DNA of 55,568 nt from an uncultured Oceanospirillaceae bacterium (GTDB lineage: Bacteria > Pseudomonadota > Gammaproteobacteria > Pseudomonadales > Balneatricaceae): positions 1 to 55,568 of the forward strand of contig CAKZPE010000005.1 in the NCBI GenBank assembly GCA_937138495.1, read 5' to 3'. A model generated the notes under the pieces. The model was not told the origin of the DNA. It worked only from the letters and a program-made list of their open reading frames with translations, and ran no database searches. The position numbers were made by a program, and so were the translations under genes. Below are positions 37,193 through 46,578 of this stretch, one piece after another (the stretch's first letter is position 1; each line of letters begins with the position of its first letter).

Positions 37193-37576
37193 ATGAACCG
37201 GGAAAAAGTGATCTTTGCGTTTTTCATTGTTTTGGCGCTAACCCTTAATTTCGGCTTCTTTCTTGGTGGCTTTGATGAAATAGCCCACCACAATGTTTAC
37301 GAGCTGTTTGCTGCCACGATAGTCAGCATGATCTGTACGGTACTTAAGTTTGGTGACCGCACCCATATCGGAGCACTGATGCTGGCGACCAGTCTGGTGG
37401 CAGATTTGCAGCTGATTGTTGCGGCCATGATCTGGGGGTACGGCGTGCAGATGAGTGTAGACGGCATGACACCTGAGTTGGTCAGTAGCATCGTATCCCT
37501 GTCGGGAGGGGCATTGCTCGCGAATGTGGTATCAGTTGTTCTGCTGATGGTAGAGACAATTATGGTTCGCCGCTAA
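37193..37576 (+). CDS. DUF6394 family small membrane protein
   Basis: A 127-residue inner-membrane protein with about three to four hydrophobic helices, including KVIFAFFIVLALTLNFGFF at the start. The soluble turn HHNVYELFAATIVSMI and the ATVLKFGDRT-like TVLKFGDRTHIGALMLATSLVADLQL are family-like. Function unknown. It ends 12 bases before a potassium-channel-like gene, so the two are probably co-transcribed and may act together. Confidence 0.85.
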   Translation: MNREKVIFAFFIVLALTLNFGFFLGGFDEIAHHNVYELFAATIVSMICTVLKFGDRTHIGALMLATSLVADLQLIVAAMIWGYGVQMSVDGMTPELVSSIVSLSGGALLANVVSVVLLMVETIMVRR

Positions 37577-37588
37577 AGGCCTGCCGGT

Positions 37589-39277
37589 ATGCATGACGTT
37601 CTTTATCTGTTGCTCAGGCGTCTTCGTAAGCCGCTGATTACCGTCATTGTTGTATATGCGGTCGCGGTGACCGGGTTTGTGCTGATTCCCGGTCAGGATG
37701 ATGCGGGGCAGCCCTGGCGTATGGATTTCTTCCATGCGATCTACTTTGTCAGTTTTATGGGATCCACCATTGGCTTTGGTGAAATTCCTTATCCCTTTAC
37801 GACTCCGCAGCGAGCCTGGACCCTGGTGACTATTTACGCCACGGTGATTGCCTGGTTATACGGAATCGGTTCTATGCTGGCGCTGGTGCAGGAACAGGGT
37901 TTTTCCCGCATATTTAGACGCCGGTCATTCGCCAAGGAGGTACGGAATTTTAACGAACCTTTTTATCTGGTGTGTGGGTACGGGGTGACCGGGACAGCCA
38001 TTATTGCCGGCTTGTGTCAGCGGGGCATCCGTTCTGTGGTTGTCGATGTGGATCAGGAGCGGATTGATGCTCTGCAAATGGATGATCTGCCGCTTCGGGT
38101 ACCGGGGTTATGTGCCAATGCATCGTTACCGGATGTGCTGGATGATGCCGGCCTGCAGCATGCGACCTGTATTGGTGTGCTGGCTCTGACGGATGACGAC
38201 AACGTTAACTTATCGATCGCCATTGCCAGTAAGCTGTTACAGCCCGAGCGTGTTGTCGTCAGCCGAACGGAGTCTGATATACATGCCCGAAACCTCGCCT
38301 CATTTGGCACCAATCATATTATTGATCCGTTCAGGGCATACGCGGAATATCTTTCGCTGGTGGCTAAATCGCCCTATATGCATCTGGTATATGACTGGCT
38401 GGTGAACCCTTATCACCGACCTGTATCAAGTGTGTATAAAAAAGCGTCCGGTCGCTGGATCATTTGCGGTTTTGGCCGCTTTGGCCAGGCACTGTACGAT
38501 GATTTTGCCAGAGGCAATGTGGAGATGGTGTTGCTGGATGATAATCCAGAAGTGCTGGAAGGGTATGACAATACCGTTTTAGGGCTGGGGACGGAGGCGG
38601 AAACCCTTCTGAAAGCCGGTGTTGAAGATGCGGTTGCGGTTGTTGCCGGTACCCATAACGATGCTGATAACATGTCGATCATTATGACGGCCATGGAAAT
38701 CAATCCTAAGCTGGTCACAGTTGTACGCCAGAACCTCAGTTCTAACCGGCTGGTATTTGAAAATTCCCGGGCAGACTTTGTGATGGAACCGGGCCGGATC
38801 ATTGCGAACCGTATTCTTGCCAAGCTTAAAACGCCGCTGTTACCTGTTTTTATTGAAAAGATGCAGCATTACGATGAGGTATGGGCTCACACGTTACTCA
38901 ACCGTATGAGCAACATTGCCGGCGATAAGGAGCTGGACAGCTGGTCGGTCAAAATTACAGAGGCATCCTCTCCGGCGGTGATGGCTATGTTTGAACAGGG
39001 TTTAGCGGTCAAACTTCAGTCGTTAATGAAAAACTCCCGGGACCGTCGCCGTTCATTGCCCTGTTTTCCACTGCTGCACCGGCGGGGGGAGGTTCTTACG
39101 ATGTTACCGGGAGAACTGATCGAGCTGCAGCCGGAGGATGAGGTGTTGTTTTGTGGATTGTCTTCAGCGAAAGGGCGCATGGAGTGGATACTGAAGAACT
39201 ACAATATTCTGTTCTACATTCTGACCGGTGAAGATCCGAGCTTTAATCTTCTTTCACGTATACTTAAGCGTTTCTGA
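37589..39277 (+). CDS. Potassium channel-like protein with two TrkA-N (RCK) domains
   Basis: The 562-residue product starts with a two-helix pore module: helices at about 16-33 and 75-100, and between them a selectivity-filter-like STIGFGE at 59-65. A cytoplasmic NAD-binding TrkA-N domain follows (LVCGYGVTGTAI, about 125-250), then a second (IICGFGRFGQAL, from about 290). The arrangement suggests a ligand-gated K+ channel of the MthK/Kch class. A C-terminal TrkA-C-like part follows (near LTMLPGELIELQPEDEVLF). TIGFGE instead of TVGYGD makes ion selectivity uncertain. Confidence 0.88.
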   Translation: MHDVLYLLLRRLRKPLITVIVVYAVAVTGFVLIPGQDDAGQPWRMDFFHAIYFVSFMGSTIGFGEIPYPFTTPQRAWTLVTIYATVIAWLYGIGSMLALVQEQGFSRIFRRRSFAKEVRNFNEPFYLVCGYGVTGTAIIAGLCQRGIRSVVVDVDQERIDALQMDDLPLRVPGLCANASLPDVLDDAGLQHATCIGVLALTDDDNVNLSIAIASKLLQPERVVVSRTESDIHARNLASFGTNHIIDPFRAYAEYLSLVAKSPYMHLVYDWLVNPYHRPVSSVYKKASGRWIICGFGRFGQALYDDFARGNVEMVLLDDNPEVLEGYDNTVLGLGTEAETLLKAGVEDAVAVVAGTHNDADNMSIIMTAMEINPKLVTVVRQNLSSNRLVFENSRADFVMEPGRIIANRILAKLKTPLLPVFIEKMQHYDEVWAHTLLNRMSNIAGDKELDSWSVKITEASSPAVMAMFEQGLAVKLQSLMKNSRDRRRSLPCFPLLHRRGEVLTMLPGELIELQPEDEVLFCGLSSAKGRMEWILKNYNILFYILTGEDPSFNLLSRILKRF

Positions 39278-39386
39278 ACTTTATATTTCCCGGTTATCCC
39301 GCTACTATCCTTGGCTGAAATAACTTGCAGCAGTGGTAGTAATCGAATAACTGCTGCTGAAAAATCAGCATGATTCAGGAGATGAT

Positions 39387-40289
39387 ATGCGTACCCTGTT
39401 AGTAACTTTTTTTGCCTGTATTCTCAGCTTTGGTCTGGTTGCACCGGACGCGGAGGCCAAGCGGTTCGGTGGCGGAAAGAGCTTTGGTAAATCTTTTTCA
39501 ACGCCAAAATCGGCTAAGCCTGCGGCGGCGCCTGCCAGCCAGAAAACGGCGACGAATGCAGCCGGCAAAACGCAACCTAAAAAGCGTAGTGGCTTTGGTG
39601 GTCTGATGGCCGGTCTGCTGGCAGGTGGTTTATTGGGCGCTATGTTCTTCGGTGACGGATTTGACGGTATCCAGTTTATGGATATTTTACTGGTCGGTTT
39701 ATTAGCCTTTGTCGCCTTTAAGATATTCTCGATTCTCAGGAAAGGTTCACGGCCGAGCTATGCCGGTGCCGGTGCCGGAATGGGGGGAATGAATCCACAG
39801 AGCTCTCATCAGCAGCAGGATTTTAAAACCTCTGAACCGCAAAGCTTCCAGGCATCTGAGCCGGTTGCGAAGCCTTCCCGCTTTAACAGCGGTGGTTTTG
39901 GTGGCCGTGGCTTTGTGCTGCCAAGCTGGTTTAATGAGAATAGCTTCCTGGAAGGCGGCAAACAGCATTTTGAGCACCTGCAAAAGGCATGGGATAACAA
40001 CGACTGGGCTGATATTCAGACCTATGTTTCGCCGGATGTATTGCATCACCTGCAGGCTGAGCGTGCTAAGTTATCTGAAGCTCAAAGCACCGAGGTTGTA
40101 TCAGTCATGGCTGAAATGGCTAACTTCATTGATAACGGTGATCATGTCATTGCCACCATTAACTTCTATGGCTGGATGAAAGAAGACAGCGATAAGACCA
40201 CTGAGTTTAATGAAATGTGGCATCTGATGCGTGATATGTCTCAGGAAAATGCTGACTGGATGATTGTAGGCATCGAACAGCCTTCCTGA
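39387..40289 (+). CDS. Tim44-like domain protein
   Basis: The 300-residue product has a signal peptide or signal anchor (about 24 residues, ending AEAKRF), a Gly/Ser/Lys-rich low-complexity stretch, two adjacent hydrophobic segments (about 70-90 and 95-110), a second low-complexity linker and a C-terminal Tim44-like domain (about 190-300) with HFEHLQKAWDNNDWADIQTYVSPD and EMWHLMRD. Such proteins are common in gammaproteobacteria and their role is unclear. The ATG at 39387 follows a CAGGAG ribosome site. Confidence 0.88.
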   Translation: MRTLLVTFFACILSFGLVAPDAEAKRFGGGKSFGKSFSTPKSAKPAAAPASQKTATNAAGKTQPKKRSGFGGLMAGLLAGGLLGAMFFGDGFDGIQFMDILLVGLLAFVAFKIFSILRKGSRPSYAGAGAGMGGMNPQSSHQQQDFKTSEPQSFQASEPVAKPSRFNSGGFGGRGFVLPSWFNENSFLEGGKQHFEHLQKAWDNNDWADIQTYVSPDVLHHLQAERAKLSEAQSTEVVSVMAEMANFIDNGDHVIATINFYGWMKEDSDKTTEFNEMWHLMRDMSQENADWMIVGIEQPS

Positions 40290-40303
40290 TTACAGGTTGA
40301 ATA

Positions 40304-40340
40304 AAAAAAGGCGCTGTCCCGTTGGGGCCGCGCCTTTTTA
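40304..40340. terminator. Bidirectional terminator between the Tim44-like gene and yaaA
   Basis: AAAAAGGCGC pairs with GCGCCTTTTT on the far side of an imperfect GC-rich inner loop, between convergent genes. T runs are present on both strands. Confidence 0.8.
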
Positions 40341-40358
40341 GTATCTTGTCGGACGGGG

Positions 40359-41135
40359 TTACAGGGCTTCTTTACGGGTGAAGACCCAGGTATCCCCTTT
40401 GGAAAGGTTTTCATCGTACTGATAGCCACCAAGATCAAAACCTTTCAGTTCTTCAGCATTCTGAATACGGTTTTCAATGGCGTAGCGGCACATCAGGCCC
40501 CGGGCCTTTTTGGCAAAGAAACTGATGATTTTGTACTGGCCGTTTTTCCAGTCTTTAAAGACCGGCGTGATAATCCGGCCGTTCAACCCTTTAGGTTTAA
40601 CTGATTTGAAGTATTCAGTAGATGCCAGATTCACCAGTTCTTCACTGTTCAGCGCCTGCAGTTGTTCATTCAGGGCATCAGTGATGACACTGCCCCAGAA
40701 GGCATAGAGGTCTTTGCCCTGAGGGTTTGCCAGTTTTGTGCCCATTTCCAGGCGGTAAGGCTGCATCAGATCCAGTGGCCGCAGCAGGCCGTACAGGCCG
40801 GACAGAATACGCAGGTGCTGCTGAGCAAAGTTCAGTTCTTCTTCGCTGAATGCCGGCGCATTGAGGCCGGTATATACGTCTCCGTTAAAGGCCAGCACCG
40901 CCTGTTTGGCATTGTCTGTCGTGAAGTCCGGGTGCCAGCTCTGGTAACGGGCAACATTCAGCGCTGACAGCTTGTCGCTGAGTTTCATCAGTTCGGCGAT
41001 ATCCTGTACTGCAAAATCTTTCAGCTGAGAAATCAGTTTGGCAGCGTGGTCCAGATGATCCGGCTGGCTGAAAGTGTCTGTTGTCGCAGGGGTGTCGTAG
41101 TCCAGATTTTTCGCTGGAGAAATAACAAGTAGCAT
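40359..41135 (-). CDS. yaaA: Peroxide stress protein YaaA (DUF328)
   Basis: Protein of the YaaA family, which lowers free iron and DNA damage under peroxide stress in E. coli. The 258-residue product (E. coli 258) has the conserved N-terminus [62 protein letters not shown] and [16 protein letters not shown] binding has been reported for the E. coli protein; the residues responsible are not marked here. Confidence 0.95.
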   Translation of the reverse strand: MLLVISPAKNLDYDTPATTDTFSQPDHLDHAAKLISQLKDFAVQDIAELMKLSDKLSALNVARYQSWHPDFTTDNAKQAVLAFNGDVYTGLNAPAFSEEELNFAQQHLRILSGLYGLLRPLDLMQPYRLEMGTKLANPQGKDLYAFWGSVITDALNEQLQALNSEELVNLASTEYFKSVKPKGLNGRIITPVFKDWKNGQYKIISFFAKKARGLMCRYAIENRIQNAEELKGFDLGGYQYDENLSKGDTWVFTRKEAL

Positions 41136-41235
41136 GGTTGTGAATTTACCCGGCCAGTGAATTTGTCATGATGTTAAACCACTGGCCGGTAAACTGAAAG
41201 TTTAGAAAGTGTATCGCCCGGATAGGGAATATTAA

Positions 41236-41469
41236 TCAGGCGTGGAGTCGGGTATTCAGTTCATCCACGGCTTCTGACCAGTCAGAATCAAAATCCAGGG
41301 ATTCTCTGATAAAGCTGGCCTGGCTGGGTGTCCAGAAGCTGGCTTCATCGAGTCGGACTCGCTGGCTGAACAGGATGTGGGTACGGATAAACTGATCAAT
41401 CTCATGATCTTCGCTGGGCAGGCCCAGCTGAGCGAACAGATTATTGATGCTGTGTAATGAACGATCCAT
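41236..41469 (-). CDS. DUF2789 domain-containing small protein
   Basis: The 77-residue product, MDRSLHSINNLFAQLGLPS followed by a helical FWTPSQASFIRE segment, matches DUF2789, a small cytoplasmic family of unknown function found in Pseudomonas and relatives. The ribosome site GGAGG lies 9 bases before the ATG. It lies between yaaA and a small membrane-protein gene on the same strand. Confidence 0.85.
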   Translation of the reverse strand: MDRSLHSINNLFAQLGLPSEDHEIDQFIRTHILFSQRVRLDEASFWTPSQASFIRESLDFDSDWSEAVDELNTRLHA

Positions 41470-41546
41470 AAAGGGCCTCCGTCAGGGGAATTAATTACGG
41501 GTGCCCTAAAAAGCCTAGCGGGTTAGCCTGACTTGTCAAAAACTGA

Positions 41547-41837
41547 TCAGTGTTTGTTGTTATTCGTGTGATGCTTTTTTTCAATGGTTCGGAAAACCAT
41601 CGTCGAGCCTGCGGTGCCAACCATAACCAGAATGGCAACAATCATGGGCTGGGTTGTTTCACCGGCAACCCGGGAATACATAGCCGATAGCAAAAAGCCA
41701 CCAATAAAGCACAACGCCGCCATCAGCAGACGGTTCACCAGAGTCGCAGGTTTTTTGTCAGGCCCGGTGGCAACCAGAAACGCCAGTGAGCCCAGTGCAG
41801 AGGCCAGTACAATCCATGACGGGAGCAGTTCGGTCAT
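41547..41837 (-). CDS. Hypothetical small inner-membrane protein
   Basis: I do not recognise this family. The 96-residue product has three hydrophobic helices (about 8-23, 35-53 and 65-81) and a basic, His/Asn-rich tail ending HHTNNNKH. It lies 77 bases upstream of the DUF2789 gene on the same strand. Confidence 0.7.
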   Translation of the reverse strand: MTELLPSWIVLASALGSLAFLVATGPDKKPATLVNRLLMAALCFIGGFLLSAMYSRVAGETTQPMIVAILVMVGTAGSTMVFRTIEKKHHTNNNKH

Positions 41838-42081
41838 GCTGATTCCTTAAAGTGTGATCATAAAGCCCGGGATTATACCCCGGAGCTATATCTGAACCCA
41901 GCGTTAAAGGCTTGAATGGGTGACACTTGTCGTCGGGTGATTAAGGGATAAAAAGCACAGTGGTGCGTTTCTAATTGAACCGTCAGCGAGTATTATGGAT
42001 AGCCTTATTCCAGGTACCGGTAACGATCGGGTACCGGCCTTTATTAAGATTTGTAATTATTCAGACCTAAGCAGAATTCAG

Positions 42082-43359
42082 ATGACAAAACAGACTGTTC
42101 TTACTGGTATAACAACCACCGGTACGCCGCACATTGGTAACTATTTAGGGGCGATTAAGCCAGCAATTGAAGCAAGCCGGAACAGTGATTTTAACAGCTA
42201 TTTTTTTCTCGCGGATTTTCATGCCCTGATCAAGTGTCATGATCCGGACCGGGTAGCCCGTTCAACCCGGGAGATTGCGGCAACCTGGCTGGCACTGGGG
42301 CTGGATACTGATAAGGCAACGTTTTACCGTCAGACCGACATTCCGGAAATTACCGAACTGACCTGGATTCTGACCTGCATGACATCTAAGGGGCTGATGA
42401 ACCGTGCGCATGCATATAAGGCCTCTGTGGATGCTAACCGTGAAGCGGGTAAGCAGGACGATGATGATGTCACCATGGGCCTGTTCAGCTATCCGGTTCT
42501 CATGGCCGCCGATATTCTGATGTTTAATGCGGATATTATTCCGGTGGGTAAGGATCAGATTCAGCACATTGAAATGGCCCGGGATATCGCCGGCCGTTTT
42601 AACCATACCTACGGTGAGTTGTTTAATTTACCCCGTGAACAGGTTGATGAGCAGACCCAGCTGATTCCGGGGCTGGACGGTCGGAAGATGTCTAAAAGCT
42701 ATGACAATACCATTCCATTGTTCGCCGGCTCTGATGAACTGTATAAGCTGATTAAACAGATCAAGACCGATACTCTTGAGCCAGGCCAGCCAAAGGATGC
42801 TGATAACAGCACCATCTTCCAGCTGTTTGCGAACTTCGCCAGTGAAGCAGAGCAGGCTGAAATGCGCCGGCAGTTTGAAAACGGCATTGGCTGGGGCGAT
42901 GCTAAAAAGCAACTGTTCGAGTATCTGGATGCCTACCTGACCAAACCCCGTGATGAGTACAACCGTCTGATGCAGGACATGGCGTTTGTTGAGCAGCAGT
43001 TGCATAAAGGTGCTGCCAAAGCCCGTGAGTTTGCAACACCCTTCCTGGCTCAGGCACGGATTGCTGCCGGTATCCGCCCGCTGACGTATACCGAAGCGAC
43101 GCCGGTACTGGAAACCGAACAGAAAAAAGAGAAGTCGGCTGAGCAGATTGCCCGGGCGGAAGAAGGTCGTCGACGGGGTATCCTGATGCAGCTTAAGTCT
43201 GTCCTGGAGCAAGTTGCTCAGGCAGAAGATAAAGCTGTCGCTGCCCGTGAGGTGCTGGCTGCAAAATCGGCTGAAGTGGAAGGTCTGAAGAAAAAAGCTA
43301 AACAGAAAGCACAGAACGAGCTGGATGTTTTGCAGGAAGAATTTGCTCAGTATCTGTAA
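42082..43359 (+). CDS. trpS: Tryptophanyl-tRNA synthetase with C-terminal extension
   Basis: Charges tRNA-Trp. The 425-residue product has the class I signature PHIGNYLGAI at 16-25 and KMSKS at 202-206. Its C-terminal part beyond about residue 335 is an extra Ala/Glu/Lys-rich coiled-coil region not found in the 334-residue E. coli enzyme; longer TrpS of this type occur in Pseudomonas. ATG 42082 was chosen because MTKQTVLTG fits the family N-terminus; an in-frame ATG at 41995 would add 29 unrelated residues and cannot be excluded since neither start has a strong ribosome site. The 244-base gap upstream shows nothing I recognise. Confidence 0.94.
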   Translation: MTKQTVLTGITTTGTPHIGNYLGAIKPAIEASRNSDFNSYFFLADFHALIKCHDPDRVARSTREIAATWLALGLDTDKATFYRQTDIPEITELTWILTCMTSKGLMNRAHAYKASVDANREAGKQDDDDVTMGLFSYPVLMAADILMFNADIIPVGKDQIQHIEMARDIAGRFNHTYGELFNLPREQVDEQTQLIPGLDGRKMSKSYDNTIPLFAGSDELYKLIKQIKTDTLEPGQPKDADNSTIFQLFANFASEAEQAEMRRQFENGIGWGDAKKQLFEYLDAYLTKPRDEYNRLMQDMAFVEQQLHKGAAKAREFATPFLAQARIAAGIRPLTYTEATPVLETEQKKEKSAEQIARAEEGRRRGILMQLKSVLEQVAQAEDKAVAAREVLAAKSAEVEGLKKKAKQKAQNELDVLQEEFAQYL

Positions 43360-43383
43360 CACGGAAAATGACGGAGTAATCCA

Positions 43384-44214
43384 ATGAAGCAGACGTTGAT
43401 CAGTGTTGATGATCTGAAAGCAAAGGTTGAGCGTGGCAGTGCTCTGGTTATCTGGGACTGTCGTTTTAATCTGATGGATGTTAATCAGGGCCGTAAAGCG
43501 TATCAGGCCAGCCATATACCTGGCGCACTTTTTGTGGACCTGAATAAAGATCTTGCCGCTGAGGTTACTGATCAGACTGGCCGGCATCCGTTGCCGGCGC
43601 TGGATAAGTTTGCTGAACTGTGTGAAGCCACCAGTATTCGTCCGGATGTCCAGGTTGTGGTGTATGACGATTGCGGGGGCGCGATGGCTGCCCGTGCCTG
43701 GTGGTTGCTAAAGGCAATCGGCGTGCGTGATGTGGCGGTTCTGGACGGCGGTTATCCGGCTTGGCTGGCGGCTTCTGCCCCGGTCGTGACAGAATTTATT
43801 ATGCCTCATCAGAGTGCCGTCAGGCTGAACAGCTACGATCATTCAATGATTGCTGAGCGGGAAGAAGTGGCGCAATTCGCTGCGGATACCTGTCTGATTG
43901 ATGCCCGTAATGCTGAACGTTATAGCGGTGAGCAGGAGCCGATTGATCCGGTAGCCGGCCATATTCCCGGTGCTCTTAACCGGCCGTTGCAAGATAATCT
44001 CGACAGTGATGGCTGTTTTAAGTCTGCAGAGGTGCTACGCACTGAATGGCTGGCTGTATTAAACGGTGTATCGGCGGATCAGGTTGTGCATTACTGTGGC
44101 TCCGGTGTGACCGCCTGCCATAATCAGCTTGCGATGGAAATTGCCGGGTTGAGTGGTTCCCGGGTATATCCGGGTTCCTGGAGCGAATGGTTGAAGTTCC
44201 ATCCCCCAGCATGA
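43384..44214 (+). CDS. sseA: 3-mercaptopyruvate sulfurtransferase (SseA-type rhodanese)
   Basis: Transfers sulfur from 3-mercaptopyruvate or thiosulfate to an acceptor. The 276-residue product has two tandem rhodanese domains, the second with active-site C238 in CGSGVTA. That loop sequence is typical of mercaptopyruvate sulfurtransferases rather than of thiosulfate sulfurtransferase (CRKGVT). Other marks are VYDDCGGAMAARAWWLLK and VAGHIPGALNRP. It starts 24 bases after trpS and is followed by the DyP peroxidase gene. Confidence 0.9.
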   Translation: MKQTLISVDDLKAKVERGSALVIWDCRFNLMDVNQGRKAYQASHIPGALFVDLNKDLAAEVTDQTGRHPLPALDKFAELCEATSIRPDVQVVVYDDCGGAMAARAWWLLKAIGVRDVAVLDGGYPAWLAASAPVVTEFIMPHQSAVRLNSYDHSMIAEREEVAQFAADTCLIDARNAERYSGEQEPIDPVAGHIPGALNRPLQDNLDSDGCFKSAEVLRTEWLAVLNGVSADQVVHYCGSGVTACHNQLAMEIAGLSGSRVYPGSWSEWLKFHPPA

Positions 44215-44282
44215 AATCATAACGACAGAAAGAGAGTAACCGGTATGCCAAACCAGGCCGGTATGTCAGAAAGGAGTGAGGT

Positions 44283-45239
44283 ATGACTGAAATCAGTGCT
44301 GATCAGGCGATCTGTCAGTCAGGTGTGATTGCTGAAGCAAACAGCGATGCAGTGTTTATTACATATAATTTATCCGTTGAAGCCGATCTGCCCCGTCTAA
44401 AGCAATTACTGGGGCAGGTACCGGTACTGGCAAAAGCGATGGCAGGTGCTGCATCTCTGTCAGGCGCGGAGGCTGAGTTGCATGTGACTGTTGCCATTGG
44501 TGAGCAGGTCTGGGCACAGTTCGATGGTGCTCAGCGGCCTGCCGGGTTGCTGCCTTTTCCTCAGCAGCAGCGGGATCATCTGAGTGCGCCGGCAACCCCG
44601 GCGGATCTGTTATTGCATATTCGCAGTAACCGGCATGATATTAACCATGAAATGGCGGCCCGTTTGCATGCCTTACTGGCAGACCATTTGGTTCTGGTTG
44701 AGCAAGTGCATGGCTTCCGGTATCTGGACAGTCGGGATATGACCGGCTTTGTTGATGGCACCGAGAACCCACAGGGAGATGACCGTGCGAAAGTGGCAGT
44801 GATTGCTGACGGTACGTTTGCCGGCGGCAGTTATATCCATCTGCAACGTTATGAACATGATTTGCAGCGCTGGAATGAGCTGGCCGTTAAACAGCAGGAA
44901 GATATCATCGGCCGGACCAAAACAGATAATGTTGAGTATGCCGGTGCGGATAAAGCCAGTTTTGCACATACCAAGCGCACATCCCTGAAAGATGCACAGG
45001 GGCAGTCGGTGGAAATTCTTCGTCACAGCATGCCGTACGGTGATCTGACCAGACGCGGTTTACTGTTTGCTTCATTTGGTGCGTCGGCAGTCCCCTTTAC
45101 CCAGATGCTGGAAAGTATGTTCCACGGCGACGGACAGGACGGTGCTTACGATAAGTTACTGGACTATACGGCGGCGGTGACCGGCCAGTCGTTCTTTGCA
45201 CCGGGGCTGGCTATGCTGGAGAGCTGGAAAGAAGTCTGA
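44283..45239 (+). CDS. Dyp-type (YfeX-like) heme peroxidase
   Basis: Heme peroxidase of the DyP family. The 318-residue product carries the GxxDG motif GFVDGTENP at 155-163 with catalytic D158, the likely proximal heme ligand H229 (SFAHTKRTS, by comparison with YfeX), and the distal Arg R247 in LRHSMPYG. No signal peptide is seen, as in cytoplasmic YfeX. The physiological substrate is unknown. A strong AAGGAG ribosome site precedes ATG 44283. It follows the sulfurtransferase gene by 68 bases. Confidence 0.92.
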   Translation: MTEISADQAICQSGVIAEANSDAVFITYNLSVEADLPRLKQLLGQVPVLAKAMAGAASLSGAEAELHVTVAIGEQVWAQFDGAQRPAGLLPFPQQQRDHLSAPATPADLLLHIRSNRHDINHEMAARLHALLADHLVLVEQVHGFRYLDSRDMTGFVDGTENPQGDDRAKVAVIADGTFAGGSYIHLQRYEHDLQRWNELAVKQQEDIIGRTKTDNVEYAGADKASFAHTKRTSLKDAQGQSVEILRHSMPYGDLTRRGLLFASFGASAVPFTQMLESMFHGDGQDGAYDKLLDYTAAVTGQSFFAPGLAMLESWKEV

Positions 45240-45260
45240 CAGTTTAGCTGCTGAATATAA

Positions 45261-45288
45261 AAATACCTGCTGAGGCAGGTATTTTTTT
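45261..45288. terminator. Bidirectional terminator between the DyP gene and the broken GGDEF gene
   Basis: AAATACCTGC (45261-45270) pairs with GCAGGTATTT (45275-45284) around TGAG: a 10-base perfect stem with a T run following. Confidence 0.88.
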
Positions 45289-45305
45289 GTCTGATGCGCC
45301 GGCTG

Positions 45306-46292
45306 TCAGGCTGAGCGGTGCAGTTTATTCGCCTGTTTGTTTTCGTACATGTGTGTATCAGCCTTGTCGATCATGATTTCCATAGACGTTTTGGTAACGT
45401 CCTCCGAATAGCAATATCCGTGGCTCAGACTGTTCAGTCTGAAAGCAGGGTTTTGTTTTAATTCTTCGCTGAACTGATCTTCAATGCGTTGGCAGAATTT
45501 CCGGATTTGCTGTTCGTTGTCGGCCAGCATCATGACCAGAAATTCATCACCGCCCACCCGGGCGATTATGTCGCTGTCACGGCAGCTGTCTCTGAGAATT
45601 TTTGCCAGACTGGTGATACAGGCATCACCGGCCTAGTGGCCTTCAGTATCATTCAGCTGTTTCATATTATCGATGTCGATATACACCATACCGATATGCT
45701 GGCTGAAACGTCTGGCATCTTTAAAGCGCTGTTCGCCGAGCAGGTTCAGGCCTCTGCGGTTATGAACCTGGGTCAGTTCATCGGTGATCGCCAGGGCTTT
45801 GATCTCTTCATAATCAATCAGCATATGCAGATCTGCATTAATCAGGTTGCGGAACTGTTCGAGTATTTTCAGCTGGACATCTGAATAGTCAGATTGTTTT
45901 TTATCAATCACGCAAATAGTGCCAAACAGTGAGCCGTCCGGCCAGGTGATAGGCATACCGAAATATGAGCGTACAGGGCCTTCTGCTACAGGTGGAGCAT
46001 CTTTCCATTCCGTATGGCAGGGAGCGTTTTCAACGTATAAACCTTAGCCGGTTTCAACGATTCGCCGACAGAAACTTTTCATATCCCAGGGCCAGCTGGA
46101 ATTGCGTTGCAGAAAGTTATCTTCATTGAGGCTGGCGACGACGGCATTAAATTCCTGCTGGCGAAACTGCACGATGGTGCCGCAGGCTGAATCAAACAGT
46201 TCGGCCATCAGGTCGACAGTCATCTGCCATTTTTGCAAATCAAGGTTAGGGTGCGGATGTTGGGAAATGCAAGCTTGTGTATCTATCATCAT
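45306..46292 (-). pseudogene. GAF-GGDEF diguanylate cyclase gene interrupted by two in-frame stop codons
   Basis: One continuous frame of 328 residues would encode an N-terminal GAF-like sensor (about 1-160) and a GGDEF domain (about 165-328) that makes cyclic di-GMP from two GTP. The active GGDEF motif is at 247-251 and the inhibitory RxxD site at 238-241. The frame is broken at codon 83 by TAA (46044-46046, inside the GAF part, after IVETG) and at codon 220 by TAG (45633-45635, inside the conserved GHxxGD of the GGDEF domain). There is no frameshift, and both stops could be single C-to-T changes of glutamine codons. No intact product is expected without suppression. Confidence 0.85.
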
Positions 46293-46534
46293 CGTAACCT
46301 GTAATCGCGCTGGCTTTGCCTGTTCAGATGTACCGGCAAAGGAGTCAGTGTCAATCAGGTCACCCGGCTGAGCAATGATAAACCAGGTAATGCAGAGTAT
46401 GTGCGACCTGATTCCTTAGTCTCAACCAACGATCTGTGTGATTAACAGGCAGTATGGTTTTAACATTGGAAAATCGCAACCGAATTTGTTTGAAAACTGA
46501 GGCTGAATTCTCCATTTTGTGGAGATGCCTGATG

Positions 46535-46563
46535 GAAAAAGCAGACCTGCGGGCAGGCCTGCT
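46535..46563 (-). terminator. Rho-independent terminator after cysK
   Basis: AGCAG-A-CCTGC (46540-46550) pairs with GCAGG-C-CTGCT (46553-46563), a 10-pair stem with one mismatch and a 2-base loop. On the minus strand it is followed by TTTTT. It lies just after the cysK stop. The remaining part of the gap up to 46292 shows nothing I recognise. Confidence 0.75.
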
Positions 46564-46578
46564 CAGAGAAGGGCGGTG

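Noticed and set aside
42628..43587. A 319-codon open frame on the minus strand across trpS
   Set aside because: It lies opposite trpS, which carries clear synthetase motifs. The translation is Leu/Phe/Gln-rich without a recognisable domain, as expected of an antisense shadow.
45306..46292. Stop-codon reassignment (TAA/TAG read as Gln) to explain the broken GGDEF gene
   Set aside because: Other genes here end at TAA and TAG with normal family lengths, so a global reassignment is excluded. Nonsense mutation or sequencing error is simpler.
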